From: a virus
Length of the DNA stretch: 24,854 nt
Virus record (IMG/VR): IMGVR_UViG_3300042197_004786
Location: 1 to 24,854 of that record
Reading direction: 5' to 3' (one strand)
Of the stretch, positions 7,156-14,820 are shown one piece after another; within the stretch, counting starts at the first letter, position 1; each line of letters opens with the position of its first letter. Below the pieces are notes generated by a model. That model was not told where the DNA came from and did no database searches. It saw nothing but the letters and a program-made list of their open reading frames with translations. The position numbers and the translations under genes were made by a program.

Positions 7156-7590
7156 TTACCGTTTTTTTCCTCGCCGGAAAAGATGCTCTTCGTTCAGCAC
7201 CCGGAACACGATGCCAGACCGTTTACACCAGGCCTGGGCCGCTTGCCATTTGTAATGATTGATGGCCACTATCATGCGATCTTTTTCGCTCATCCGGCCT
7301 TCGATCATGCTCTGTTTGCGTGGTTTGATCTCCACCAGTTCCGAACAGATCTTGTTATTTTTGGTACGATACCGCAGGAACACGTCCGGCACATACATGG
7401 TCATCCGGCCGGTGAAGGGGTGCCGATAGGGTATGGAGATAGCTTCGCTGGCCCATTCCAGGATGTGATCGTTGTTGTCACAGAACTGGAAGAAAGCCCA
7501 CTCCCATCCCGAACGATAACGGGGGAATCCTTTGCCTATGTATTTTTTAGGGTTGAGAGGTCGGTACACACCTTGTGCGAACTGGCTCAT
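7156..7590 (-). CDS. 4: Head completion nuclease, T4 gp4-like
   Basis: This 144-residue protein matches the T4 gp4 head-completion family, which acts after DNA packaging so that tails can attach. The fold is a PD-(D/E)xK nuclease related to the TnsA endonuclease domain. Visible catalytic-type residues are Glu30 in SGWEWAFFQFCD, Asp69 in YVPDVFL, and Glu87-x-Lys89 in LVEIKP. T4 gp4 is about 150 residues, so the length fits. The ATG at 7588-7590 overlaps the upstream TGA (ATGA), pointing to coupled translation with the 119-aa gene. The stop is eight bases before the small terminase ATG. Confidence 0.85.
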   Translation of the reverse strand: MSQFAQGVYRPLNPKKYIGKGFPRYRSGWEWAFFQFCDNNDHILEWASEAISIPYRHPFTGRMTMYVPDVFLRYRTKNNKICSELVEIKPRKQSMIEGRMSEKDRMIVAINHYKWQAAQAWCKRSGIVFRVLNEEHLFRRGKKR

Positions 7591-7946
7591 GGCAACACAT
7601 TGCGTGCCACATAAGCATTGGGTGTGACCGGTTCGTTCACTCCCAGCAGGGTGGCCGGACTGCGCAGACCGTTGAGATAGTAGGCCAAGGTGGCCGTGAG
7701 CTGGATGGTGTCTAGACCTTGGAGCTGTGCCAAGATGTCCAGCACAGGTACTTCGGTTTCATCTGCGATACGGAACAGCGTGGTAGAGAAATTTTCCGCA
7801 GCCTCTGCGGTTCGGAACACACTAAGCATGTAACTGTTCACGATGTCCCAGGTGTTGGCATCTACTTCTATGGCGAAGTTGTAGAAATCATCAAACACCC
7901 GCACAGTGAGATCGACGGCTGGATTGATCGCGTTGACTGTGCCCAT
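7587..7946 (-). CDS. Conserved phage protein of unknown function (119 aa)
   Basis: This 119-residue protein is of a type I recall from several aquatic T4-like phages, always without a firm function. Segments include VFDDFYNFAIEVDANTWDIV (about 18-37), AAENFSTTLFRIADETEVP (about 49-67), ATLAYYLNGLRSPATLLGV and a closing PNAYVARNVLP. The pattern suggests a compact helical protein with no signal or membrane segment. The start overlaps the upstream stop (TAATG) and the end overlaps the gp4-like gene (ATGA), so three genes are tightly coupled. Its place between tail-tube and head-completion genes suggests a virion or assembly role, which is inference. Confidence 0.78.
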   Translation of the reverse strand: MGTVNAINPAVDLTVRVFDDFYNFAIEVDANTWDIVNSYMLSVFRTAEAAENFSTTLFRIADETEVPVLDILAQLQGLDTIQLTATLAYYLNGLRSPATLLGVNEPVTPNAYVARNVLP

Positions 7947-9115
7947 TATCTTGACCTGTTAGGAGTAGGAAATATGGGACCCACGGTGCGATTATTGGTT
8001 GTGCTCTGGATGCCCGGCTGGGCCCGTACCTGTCCCGGAATGGTGTTGCGCAGCACTTCTTGCACTCCGGCCCGGGTCTCTGCGCGAGCGATAGCACCAA
8101 GATCTCGGCCTTTGAATGTTTCGTAAGCACGTCCAGCTTTCTGCACAGCACCGATCAAACTGGTCACCGATCCCGTCTGCAGATCTTGGTAGATACCAAT
8201 ACCAGCATCCAAAAGACCGCCCTGTCCCAAGATGCTCTGTGTACCACCCGGACGATTCAGCGGGCTGGGGCCCTGATCGTAATGTTCGGGGCTGGCAAAT
8301 CCCTGCACGTTGGTATCTGACCGCACTTTGCCGATGGCACCAGAATAATATTTCACGGTCTCATACTGGATGGTCATGGTGTTCTCCATGATACCGTTGC
8401 CTTGATAATAATCATATTGGTCATGATTCCAGTCTGTAATGATAGGATTGATCAGCACATACTCCACGAACTTGTGCTGATTGAAACCATAGATTGATAT
8501 GTCTCTGAAAAAAGCAGGTTTACCACCTGTACCGTTTGCACCCGCGGTGCTGTTGGCTGAATCATTGTAGCTCTCGCCTATGAAACCCCAGTCGTTAACG
8601 AAACGATCCTGTGCATAGGTATCTCTCACATTATAACCAAATCCCGCGGTACGATTGGCATTGATGCCTAAAGCACCGTTGGCAGCACTTTGGCCACGAT
8701 AGGGCTGGCTGGGATCTTTGTAGTAGTATGCGTAGTAGTTGTACCACAGCGTGCGAGACAGATCACCACCATCATCGTGCAGAGTGATGCGCACCGGTTG
8801 ATAGTTGATCTTCTTCTGGATGATGCGTTTGCGGTTGTACTGATTCAGCACTTCCGTATCGATCTGATACTTTGGAAGTTCTACATTCTTTACAAGGAGA
8901 CCGATAGTGCTGGTGTCGTTGTTGCCAAACACTGCCTGGGGACCGTTGCGCAGGCTGGGGATAGAATCATTGAGATTGAAATACACATGGAATAGAAACT
9001 TGAAACGCGGAGAGTTCTCGTATCCATTGGTGCGGAAGGTCTTGCTGGCATGACGATAATCACGTAGATAATCGTTGCCAAAGAAAGTTTTAAGGAAATC
9101 CTGCCCAAAGGCCAT
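7946..9115 (-). CDS. Tail-tube-like structural protein (389 aa)
   Basis: The N-terminal half has the layout of the tail-tube protein encoded just upstream: RFKFLFHVYFNLN (cf. KYRFRVFFENFG), LLVKNVELPKYQIDTEVLNQYN, a KKINYQPVRITLHDD strand and GGDLSRTLW (cf. VTVNLRDD and SGQISRL). This is the shared fold of T4 gp19, gp48 and gp54. The central part is rich in Tyr, Asn, Asp and Gly. The C-terminal third (from about 290) is Gly/Gln-rich, ending in a flexible tail. AGGAT precedes the ATG by nine bases, seven bases after the tube gene's stop. It could be a baseplate-proximal tube initiator (gp54- or gp48-like) or another tail component; the exact equivalent is not settled. Confidence 0.68.
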   Translation of the reverse strand: MAFGQDFLKTFFGNDYLRDYRHASKTFRTNGYENSPRFKFLFHVYFNLNDSIPSLRNGPQAVFGNNDTSTIGLLVKNVELPKYQIDTEVLNQYNRKRIIQKKINYQPVRITLHDDGGDLSRTLWYNYYAYYYKDPSQPYRGQSAANGALGINANRTAGFGYNVRDTYAQDRFVNDWGFIGESYNDSANSTAGANGTGGKPAFFRDISIYGFNQHKFVEYVLINPIITDWNHDQYDYYQGNGIMENTMTIQYETVKYYSGAIGKVRSDTNVQGFASPEHYDQGPSPLNRPGGTQSILGQGGLLDAGIGIYQDLQTGSVTSLIGAVQKAGRAYETFKGRDLGAIARAETRAGVQEVLRNTIPGQVRAQPGIQSTTNNRTVGPIFPTPNRSR

Positions 9116-9122
9116 GGCAGGA

Positions 9123-9749
9123 TTATCCTGTGATCACGTCGTTGACAGTTCTTGCTACCTGTGCACCAATACCGCTGCTGAGCGGAGTCTGCAGAGCATT
9201 GTCAAAGCGGATATTCATGGCTATGGTCATGGGACCTGATTCACCATAGTTAGCATCGTTGTAGTTGACCTGGCGCACATAGCAACCGTAAAGCTCCCAG
9301 GTTTCAAGCACGTTGGGTTCTGCGGCACCGTTACCACCGTCCAAAACTTCAAACTTGGTAAGGAATTTATAATCGATACCGGAAGCCGCCGATGCCTGTT
9401 CCATGAAATCAAACTGTTTCTGCACCTGCTCACCGATGAGCCGAGAGATCTGTCCTGACGCGTCATCACGAAGGTTCACAGTGACCTCTTCCCAGGTGTA
9501 CTTGCCCGCGAGATACAGACGGCTATTGTAGATCTCGATAGGCACGTCTTCGAAGCTCACTGACGGTCGGGTGAAATCCATGACCTGCTTGGTGAGCTCG
9601 GTGCGTGGGGTTGAAACTCCAAAGTTCTCGAAGAAAACCCTGAAGCGATACTTCATCTTGGGCATGAGTAAACCCTGGTTGGGGTTGCTCTGATCGCTGG
9701 CAAACGGCCCCAAGGGTACTGTCATTCTCTGTAGTGATGAAACGGCCAT
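9123..9749 (-). CDS. 19: Tail tube protein, T4 gp19-like
   Basis: This 208-residue protein fits the T4 gp19 family, whose hexamer rings form the inner tube inside the contractile sheath. T4 gp19 is 163 aa, so this is somewhat longer. Characteristic features are the opening GPFASDQSNPNQGLLMPKMK, the strand YRFRVFFENFG (about 33-43), LTKQVMDFTRPSVSFEDV (about 53-70), YTWEEVTVNLRDDASGQISR and a C-terminal IAMNIRFDNA strand. The start is well supported: AAGGAG seven bases upstream and a late-promoter core (TAAATA) 21 bases upstream. A terminator lies between it and the sheath gene, so it has its own transcript. Confidence comes from sequence pattern and from its place directly after the sheath. 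Confidence 0.88.
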   Translation of the reverse strand: MAVSSLQRMTVPLGPFASDQSNPNQGLLMPKMKYRFRVFFENFGVSTPRTELTKQVMDFTRPSVSFEDVPIEIYNSRLYLAGKYTWEEVTVNLRDDASGQISRLIGEQVQKQFDFMEQASAASGIDYKFLTKFEVLDGGNGAAEPNVLETWELYGCYVRQVNYNDANYGESGPMTIAMNIRFDNALQTPLSSGIGAQVARTVNDVITG

Positions 9750-9770
9750 GTATGTTCTCCTTGCTAGTGT

Positions 9771-9777
9771 TATTTAC
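9771..9777 (-). promoter_or_regulatory. T4-type late promoter of tail tube gene
   Basis: GTAAATA on the minus strand, 21 bases before the gp19 ATG and just after the sheath terminator. It resembles the T4 late consensus TATAAATA, recognised by the phage sigma factor gp55. Confidence 0.65.
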
Positions 9778-9790
9778 CACGGCAGAGACC

Positions 9791-9820
9791 AAAAAAAATG
9801 GGGTGTGATCACCCCATTTT
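9791..9820 (-). terminator. Rho-independent terminator after tail sheath gene
   Basis: A perfect inverted repeat, 9795-9805 pairing with 9810-9820 around a TGAT loop, with GC-rich core GGGGTG/CACCCC. On the minus strand it is followed by eight T residues (9791-9798). It lies 17 bases after the sheath stop and just before the tube promoter. The AAAA/TTTT flanks also give T residues on the plus strand, so it might work in both directions. Confidence 0.88.
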
Positions 9821-9836
9821 ACTGCTAGCGATGTGG

Positions 9837-12800
9837 CTAGACTGTGGCTGACGAAGCCACCTCACCACTGGCGATCTCCCCGGTGTTCTTGATCCGGAGC
9901 GGTATGTAGATGAACTCGATGGCCTTCACGGGCTCGATCGCGATGTCAACGTACAGCTCATTGCGGTCGATGCGGGCTGGTGTGTTGTTGCTTTCATCGC
10001 ACACCACCAGATAATCATAGATGCCGCGCTTGGCCACCAGGTCTACCATTAGTCCTTCGATAGCATTTGATATCTCGTTGCGGGTGATCTGATCGTTGGG
10101 TTCAAACACGAAAGTGTTGGCTATCTCTTCGAGCCTACCACGGATGAACGCAACCAGGCGAGCCACGTTGATGCGATCCAAGGCACTGGGTGTGGCTGCT
10201 TCGGTCTTGTTGCCGAAATTGGTGATACCTACACCTGGTATGAACGTGATAGGATTGATGCGATTCTCGTACAAGGTATCTCTCAGACCTTGACCAGTGG
10301 CTATGGTAATGAACTCGCCGGTCTGGCCGTCAACATAACCCAGACGTTCGGCGTTGTCTATCACGCCTCTGCGCACTCCGGCTGGAGCCAACCAAGGAAA
10401 GGCCACTTCGTCCGAACGGATTATGGTACGGATCATCATGTGGCTAGGAGGTTGCACTACCTGGCTGCCCGTAAGATCCGTGGTCTGGCAAGACGGATAG
10501 AACGTGCCCAGATAGGTGTCAGCGGTAACAAGTGCGGCTTCGTTATCAGATCCCTGAACAGCGGCATTGGTGGCCCAGGCCGTGATCGCTGTGCCCGTAG
10601 GCTCCAGCCTCAAAGGAGTGTCACCCACCACGAAACCAGTGTTTGAACGCTCGTTGTTCAAAGCCACCATGTTGGGGATCAGCTCTGGATACTGCGGGCA
10701 GGCCAGGAGATTGAACTGTACCTGTTCTTCTCGCAGGGTGTCCTGTGTGTCTATAGCCGATTTCATGGCAGCTACCACTATCTGGCGCACAGCCTGGCGG
10801 CCCATGTATGGTGAACCATCCGCGCGATTGCCGCTCACAGTGAGCCAGGTGTTGGTCTCTAATTCTGCCCAGAAAGCGGTATTGGTGGGTTGATTGCCGG
10901 TAGTGGCAGCGATAGCCACGTAGAGCACGGCATTGAACAGCACACGATCTCCCACGGCATAGGTAGTCACGGCAGAATAAGCATCAAATGAAAAATCCGT
11001 GGCGTTGAAGTAATCGACCTGGAATGATTTGACATTGAAGCCCGATCTCCGTGTGTTGAACAGCAACATGCCCTCTGGATAAAGGCTAGCATCCGGAGCG
11101 TCCACATCAAGATAAGAGCTTGACAGCAGGCTCACGATAGTGGGTATGGGAGCAGTGATGGGATTGGTGGTTCCGTTGGGAGCCCAGCGCGCATCTGCGA
11201 ACAGGATGCCATTTTCTGTGGTCTGATCCGAGTTCACTATCTGAACCCATTGCAGCACTCCGTCCACTTCCTGCCAGCGATAGATTTGAGGATACAGCTC
11301 GAGATTGCTGGTGTCGATCCAGAGGTCGCCCTGCACCAAGGCCGTCTCGTCGCTCTGCTGGATAGGCGCCGTGGCTGATACTATAGGACCAGCAGGATCG
11401 GTCTGTGTGAGATTGAATCCGCGCACATCATTGCTCACTGTGCGATAACCCACGAAGTTACCGTTGTTCTGGATCATGATGTCCACTTCATCTACCTCTG
11501 AGTAGTACCAGTTGCGACCGTCGGCAGGATCTTGGCTAGGAGCATTGTCGCTAGCGGTGTAGGTCAAAGCCACCCAGTTACTGAGTATGAGATCGCCATC
11601 TATTCCGTCACGGACCTGATCGATGGTGGTATTGAATCCAGCATCTACCACAGGGGTACCACTGACATCATTAAGCACTATCACACCACCTTGGCTGTGT
11701 GTGAAGGCAATGGCACCATCTGATGTCACGGCTGCAGACACCGGAGAGCCTGCGGGCAGGGCAGCTGATACCGCTGTTACGAATGCGGCAGCAGTGGTGC
11801 CTCCCAGCGTCACAGTGACCGCTGTAGAAAGATTGTTGGAGTTGGCGGTGCTGTACTGTATAGTAAAGGTTTCTGCGGCCACAAACGAGGGTGTGGTGGT
11901 GTCCCCAACTACAACAGTGGCGCCCGTGGACAAACGCTCGAATACTTTAAGCGTGAAAGTGTTGTTGTACTCGTCTGTAGCATCTTCCGGGCTCACATTG
12001 TATTGGGTGTATGTGGTGCCCGCAGCGATATTTCGCCCGCCGCCTGCGGGATCTAGAGCCTTGTTAGCGCTCTGATCATTTTCATAGATAGGAGCCGGCT
12101 GAGATACGAAATCGCCCAGAACAGCATCAAATTTTTTCACGATGATGTCGGCGCCTTGATTTACGGCCGTGGTCATGTTCCACACAGACCCAGTGGGTCT
12201 ACCGCCACCTGTGTCGGTAGCGCGCCATCTAGGCACGGTAAAGTTAGGGCTCTGCTGCAAAGCAGGAGACAGATAACTCGTGGCCGTGATGCCCAAGGTG
12301 GTCAGGAGGCCCGCTGTGCTTTCCGGAGCGATCACTATGATACCACCATCTGCTGAAGAACCATCTGACTCAGCATCACTGTCGGCGTAAAGCCAGAGCT
12401 TGTTGCTGGTGCGTGTGAGATCAGTTTCAGCTGTGACACCCGGTATGCCCGTGGTGTTGATCTGGGCCACCAGTGCTGCCAAGGTAGTGGTCACCGGTAC
12501 AGTGACAGTCTGTCCATTGATTATGAGCACATTGCCTTGCGTGAGCGCGGAACCTGTCACAGAGTTAGCACCTTGTACAGTGGGCCAGCTCAACTTCCAG
12601 GCATCTGATCCTACTAACACCCAGGCATTGTCTTGGTCTTTATAGTAAACAGGATTGTTGGCATTCGTGGCCACCACGGCATAACCACCGATGCTGCCCA
12701 CAGCGGCACTGGGGATGCCGCCTGTGAGTTGCGTGGTGCTGGTGATAACCGTGGGGGTCTGCACGGTAAACGCACCAGTAGTCTGGTTCCACTGGAAGAT

Positions 12801-13235
12801 ACCCCAGGAAGTGGATGCGGTATCCAGCCAGTAGGTACCATCCTCAGGATCGCCTGTGGGTCTCACTAGGGTAGCAGTGAGTTCGGTAAGATCAACGTTG
12901 GCACGCTGCACATAGGCTCTGTTAGATATGCCCAGAGCAGAATAGGCAGCGAGCAACCCATATTCATTGAGCTCGTAACCGTTGATAGGTGTGCCTGCGG
13001 CAGTCTTATAGAAGAAAGGATTGCCAAAAGTGGCGGCCAGGTCTCTCTGGCTGGTTATGAGGTAAACCCTACCAGCATTGGCTGCCAGTGTGCCCGCTGC
13101 CACACCTATTCCGGTGCCGGAGATCTTGTTCTGCGTCGTGGCGATCAAGAAGTAAGGGACCGAGTTGGTCGCGGCAGGGATATAATTGCTTTCGTCTACG
13201 ACGGTAACTTCTACACCTGGTGAAATCAGTGCCAT
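9837..13235 (-). CDS. 18: Tail sheath protein, T4 gp18-like, enlarged
   Basis: This is the contractile tail sheath. The N-terminus (LISPGVEVTVVDES) and the C-terminal domain (about 800-1120: ERLGYVDGQTGEFITIA, NPITFIPGVGITNFGNK, RIDRNELYVDIAIEPVKAIE) are typical of gp18, and the end FIYIPLRI is characteristic. At 1132 residues it is far longer than T4 gp18 (659). The extra sequence lies between about 140 and 800, is Thr/Ser/Ala-rich and probably beta-rich. It includes a segment at about 752-790 (YAVGDRVLFNAVLYVA, then FWAEL) resembling carbohydrate-binding module 5/12. The start has AAGGA seven bases upstream and a late promoter at 13263-13269, and a strong terminator follows. The long insert probably forms domains on the outside of the tail, which is inference. 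Confidence 0.93.
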   Translation of the reverse strand: MALISPGVEVTVVDESNYIPAATNSVPYFLIATTQNKISGTGIGVAAGTLAANAGRVYLITSQRDLAATFGNPFFYKTAAGTPINGYELNEYGLLAAYSALGISNRAYVQRANVDLTELTATLVRPTGDPEDGTYWLDTASTSWGIFQWNQTTGAFTVQTPTVITSTTQLTGGIPSAAVGSIGGYAVVATNANNPVYYKDQDNAWVLVGSDAWKLSWPTVQGANSVTGSALTQGNVLIINGQTVTVPVTTTLAALVAQINTTGIPGVTAETDLTRTSNKLWLYADSDAESDGSSADGGIIVIAPESTAGLLTTLGITATSYLSPALQQSPNFTVPRWRATDTGGGRPTGSVWNMTTAVNQGADIIVKKFDAVLGDFVSQPAPIYENDQSANKALDPAGGGRNIAAGTTYTQYNVSPEDATDEYNNTFTLKVFERLSTGATVVVGDTTTPSFVAAETFTIQYSTANSNNLSTAVTVTLGGTTAAAFVTAVSAALPAGSPVSAAVTSDGAIAFTHSQGGVIVLNDVSGTPVVDAGFNTTIDQVRDGIDGDLILSNWVALTYTASDNAPSQDPADGRNWYYSEVDEVDIMIQNNGNFVGYRTVSNDVRGFNLTQTDPAGPIVSATAPIQQSDETALVQGDLWIDTSNLELYPQIYRWQEVDGVLQWVQIVNSDQTTENGILFADARWAPNGTTNPITAPIPTIVSLLSSSYLDVDAPDASLYPEGMLLFNTRRSGFNVKSFQVDYFNATDFSFDAYSAVTTYAVGDRVLFNAVLYVAIAATTGNQPTNTAFWAELETNTWLTVSGNRADGSPYMGRQAVRQIVVAAMKSAIDTQDTLREEQVQFNLLACPQYPELIPNMVALNNERSNTGFVVGDTPLRLEPTGTAITAWATNAAVQGSDNEAALVTADTYLGTFYPSCQTTDLTGSQVVQPPSHMMIRTIIRSDEVAFPWLAPAGVRRGVIDNAERLGYVDGQTGEFITIATGQGLRDTLYENRINPITFIPGVGITNFGNKTEAATPSALDRINVARLVAFIRGRLEEIANTFVFEPNDQITRNEISNAIEGLMVDLVAKRGIYDYLVVCDESNNTPARIDRNELYVDIAIEPVKAIEFIYIPLRIKNTGEIASGEVASSATV

Positions 13236-13262
13236 GGTTGCATCCTTGTAAATGGTTATTGA

Positions 13263-13269
13263 TATTTAT
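13263..13269 (-). promoter_or_regulatory. T4-type late promoter of tail sheath gene
   Basis: ATAAATA on the minus strand (context CCATAAATATC), 27 bases before the sheath ATG with AAGGA in between. It is a near-perfect match to the T4 late-promoter core. Confidence 0.75.
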
Positions 13270-13278
13270 GGATCGACC

Positions 13279-13306
13279 AAAAAACACCGCCGTTTGCAGG
13301 TGCCTT
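13279..13306 (-). terminator. Possible terminator upstream of the sheath promoter
   Basis: On the minus strand AAGGCACC (13299-13306) can pair with GGTGTTTT (13281-13288) with two G-T pairs and a 10-base loop, ending in a run of six T (13279-13284) followed by GG. The T run followed by GG and then a late promoter mirrors the two clear terminators at 9791 and 24236, but the stem is weak. Confidence 0.35.
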
Positions 13307-13319
13307 GATTAAGGCCTGC
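13296..13319. other. Imperfect inverted repeat between divergent genes
   Basis: GCAG/CTGC and GCCTT/AAGGC arms around a GATT loop, with a two-base bulge. It lies between the sheath promoter and the plus-strand zinc-finger gene and overlaps one arm of the possible terminator at 13279-13306, so the two hairpins cannot both form. It could be an operator or an RNA structure; no function is shown. Confidence 0.4.
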
Positions 13320-13335
13320 CAAGATAAGTATGTGC

Positions 13336-13680
13336 ATGAGACCACTGTGCCGGGTGTGTGAACGCAATGCCGCTGCCATCAACGGCTATCACAACGGTCG
13401 GGTGTACTATCGCAGCAGATGCAATGCCTGCATCAGGAGAGGCCGGCAGCAGAAACCTGCGGCGCCGCGCTGGCAACAGTCAGGTTACAAAAAAAAGAAC
13501 AGTTGTGATCGCTGTGGATTCCGGGCACGCCATGCCAGCCAGCTCATGGTATATCATGTGGATGGGGATCTCAATAATTCGGAATTACGCAATCTCAAGA
13601 CAGTTTGCTTGAACTGCGCGGCCCTGATCACGCGTCAGGATCTGCCCTGGCGGCGCGGAGATCTCGAACCAGATCTGTGA
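13336..13680 (+). CDS. HNH-like zinc-finger protein
   Basis: This is a 114-residue protein with four CxxC pairs: Cys5/Cys8, Cys29/Cys32, Cys57/Cys60 and Cys91/Cys94. The C-terminal half follows the HNH plan: DRCGF, then YHVDGDLNN (His74, Asp76, Asn80/81), then LRNLKTVCLNC. The usual final His after the last cysteine pair is absent (Ala95), so it may bind DNA without cutting. I recall close relatives in other aquatic T4-like phages. ATG at 13336 is chosen; another in-frame ATG lies two codons earlier. It is encoded opposite to its neighbours, divergent from the sheath gene, and its last 53 bases overlap the end of the dNMP kinase gene. It could be a nuclease remnant, a regulator or an active HNH enzyme. 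Confidence 0.75.
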   Translation: MRPLCRVCERNAAAINGYHNGRVYYRSRCNACIRRGRQQKPAAPRWQQSGYKKKNSCDRCGFRARHASQLMVYHVDGDLNNSELRNLKTVCLNCAALITRQDLPWRRGDLEPDL

Positions 13681-14260
13681 TCTGCTGATACAGCTCGTCC
13701 ATGGAGCCGTTGTTGTCGATCACACGATCGAACCGTGTTCCTGCCCACGCCCATTCGCTTTGGTGTGGCAGGTCAGCAGGTCGCGGAGTACCTTCGATTA
13801 AATGCTGTTGTACTGGTGTGAACCATGCAGGGTCTGCTCCGCGCACCACACGGATCACATGCCCACCTTGTGCGCGGATCGCTTCAATCTCGTTGGGGAA
13901 CCTGCAGTCTGATATCACCACGTCATCCGCGGAATTGCGGAGCTTGTTTTCCAGGCTGGCGATCCAGATGTCATCATGGAAACCACGGCGACACACTTCG
14001 GTACCCCAGAGCTGCAGCACCAGTCTGGGCGTGATCTCTCTGCCCAGGCGTTCACTCCACCACTGATCTGGTTGTTCGCGCCATTCTCTGCTGCTGCGGC
14101 TGCGGCCTTCCAGCATGTCTCTGTCCCAGCCAAACACCGAACCTACCGCATCTTTAAGTGTGGCTGCAAACGAATCCCTGCGGAATTCGTGGATGTTGAC
14201 GAGATAATCCGCGATGGTGTCTTTTCCGGCACCGATCAATCCAACGATACCTATGATCAT
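13628..14260 (-). CDS. 1: Deoxynucleoside monophosphate kinase, T4 gp1-like
   Basis: This is a 210-residue P-loop kinase similar to T4 gp1, which phosphorylates dNMPs (including the modified dCMP of T4) to dNDPs in the cytoplasm. The Walker A motif GLIGAGKDT is at residues 7-15, followed by IADYL. Further family features are the FAATLKDAV segment (about 30-38), LQLWGTEVCRRGFHDDIWI, and VVISDCRFPNEIEAI (about 110-124), which supplies the acidic and arginine residues after a strand. T4 gp1 is 241 aa. ATG at 14258-14260 is preferred because it gives the canonical N-terminal strand and overlaps the upstream TGA by ATGA; a longer in-frame reading would lie inside the exonuclease gene. It is probably co-transcribed with that exonuclease. 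Confidence 0.85.
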   Translation of the reverse strand: MIIGIVGLIGAGKDTIADYLVNIHEFRRDSFAATLKDAVGSVFGWDRDMLEGRSRSSREWREQPDQWWSERLGREITPRLVLQLWGTEVCRRGFHDDIWIASLENKLRNSADDVVISDCRFPNEIEAIRAQGGHVIRVVRGADPAWFTPVQQHLIEGTPRPADLPHQSEWAWAGTRFDRVIDNNGSMDELYQQITDLVRDLRAARADPDA

Positions 14261-14784
14261 ACTAGCTCCCGTACTTTGAGATATTCCAGGCTGTCCCACA
14301 ACAACCGGATCTGCCGGCGGCAGTCTTCCAGAGCATGATGGCTGGCTGGATACTTGTTGAGCATGGGCACCAGGCTGTACACGGTGCGTGAATCACGCAC
14401 CACGAAAAACTTCCAGGGCAATGGCATGCTGGCCTCTTTGTAGGCATGCTCCAAGATGTTGGCATCGAAAGTGGGGCCATTCGACCAGAATCTCTTTGAT
14501 TGCCAGATCAGCCGACCTAGCTCCTCTAGGGCCTGTGCCAAAGGTATGCGGTTATCTTCACCAAACGCTTCCTGCTGTGCCACAACGGGCTGTGTAGCCC
14601 ACCATTCTATGGTCGCTTGTTCTACTCTGCGATTGGGTTGACTACCGGGATCGATACGGGCATAATAGTGCCGATAAGAGTCAAAATCATGGCGCTCCAA
14701 AGGATTGAAACACTGCGCGGCTATGGTCAGCACACAGGCTTCGGGTCCGGTACCGCAAGTTTCAATGTCGATCATGATGTCCAT
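14257..14784 (-). CDS. DEDD-type 3'-5' exonuclease
   Basis: This is a 175-residue exonuclease of the DnaQ/RNase T superfamily, similar to phage DexA or RNase T-like enzymes. Exo I is Asp6-x-Glu8 in MIDIETCGTGP. Exo II is Asp107 in WSNGPTFDANIL. Exo III is His149-x4-Asp154 in SHHALEDCRRQI, making it the DEDDh type. RDSRTVYSLV at 130-139 is a typical intervening segment. The protein would remove nucleotides from 3' ends of DNA or RNA, perhaps for nucleotide recycling together with the overlapping dNMP kinase gene (ATGA overlap). No strong ribosome-binding site is seen, and a TATAAT element lies five bases before the ATG. Confidence 0.85.
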   Translation of the reverse strand: MDIMIDIETCGTGPEACVLTIAAQCFNPLERHDFDSYRHYYARIDPGSQPNRRVEQATIEWWATQPVVAQQEAFGEDNRIPLAQALEELGRLIWQSKRFWSNGPTFDANILEHAYKEASMPLPWKFFVVRDSRTVYSLVPMLNKYPASHHALEDCRRQIRLLWDSLEYLKVRELV

Positions 14785-14789
14785 GTTAC

Positions 14790-14820
14790 ATTATAACACG
14801 ATCAGATCATTGTGTGTGAA
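14790..14820 (-). promoter_or_regulatory. Possible sigma70-type promoter of exonuclease/dNMP kinase genes
   Basis: On the minus strand TATAAT (14790-14795) matches the -10 consensus exactly. TTCACA (14815-14820) is one base from TTGACA, but the 19-base spacer is long. The -10 box ends five bases before the exonuclease ATG, so the transcript would be nearly leaderless. Confidence 0.35.

Noticed and set aside
7153-7159. GTAAATA as a late promoter for the small terminase gene
   Set aside because: Only five bases separate it from the ATG and it includes the upstream stop codon; it may be chance, although a nearly leaderless transcript cannot be excluded.
6588-7262. Long plus-strand open frame opposite the small terminase gene
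   Set aside because: Rich in Ser, Arg and Cys with no motif; antisense to a well-supported minus-strand gene with ribosome-binding sites and overlaps.
14785-14801. Terminator between the SGNH-like and exonuclease genes
   Set aside because: No stable stem and no T run; the AT-rich stretch is better read as a -10 element.
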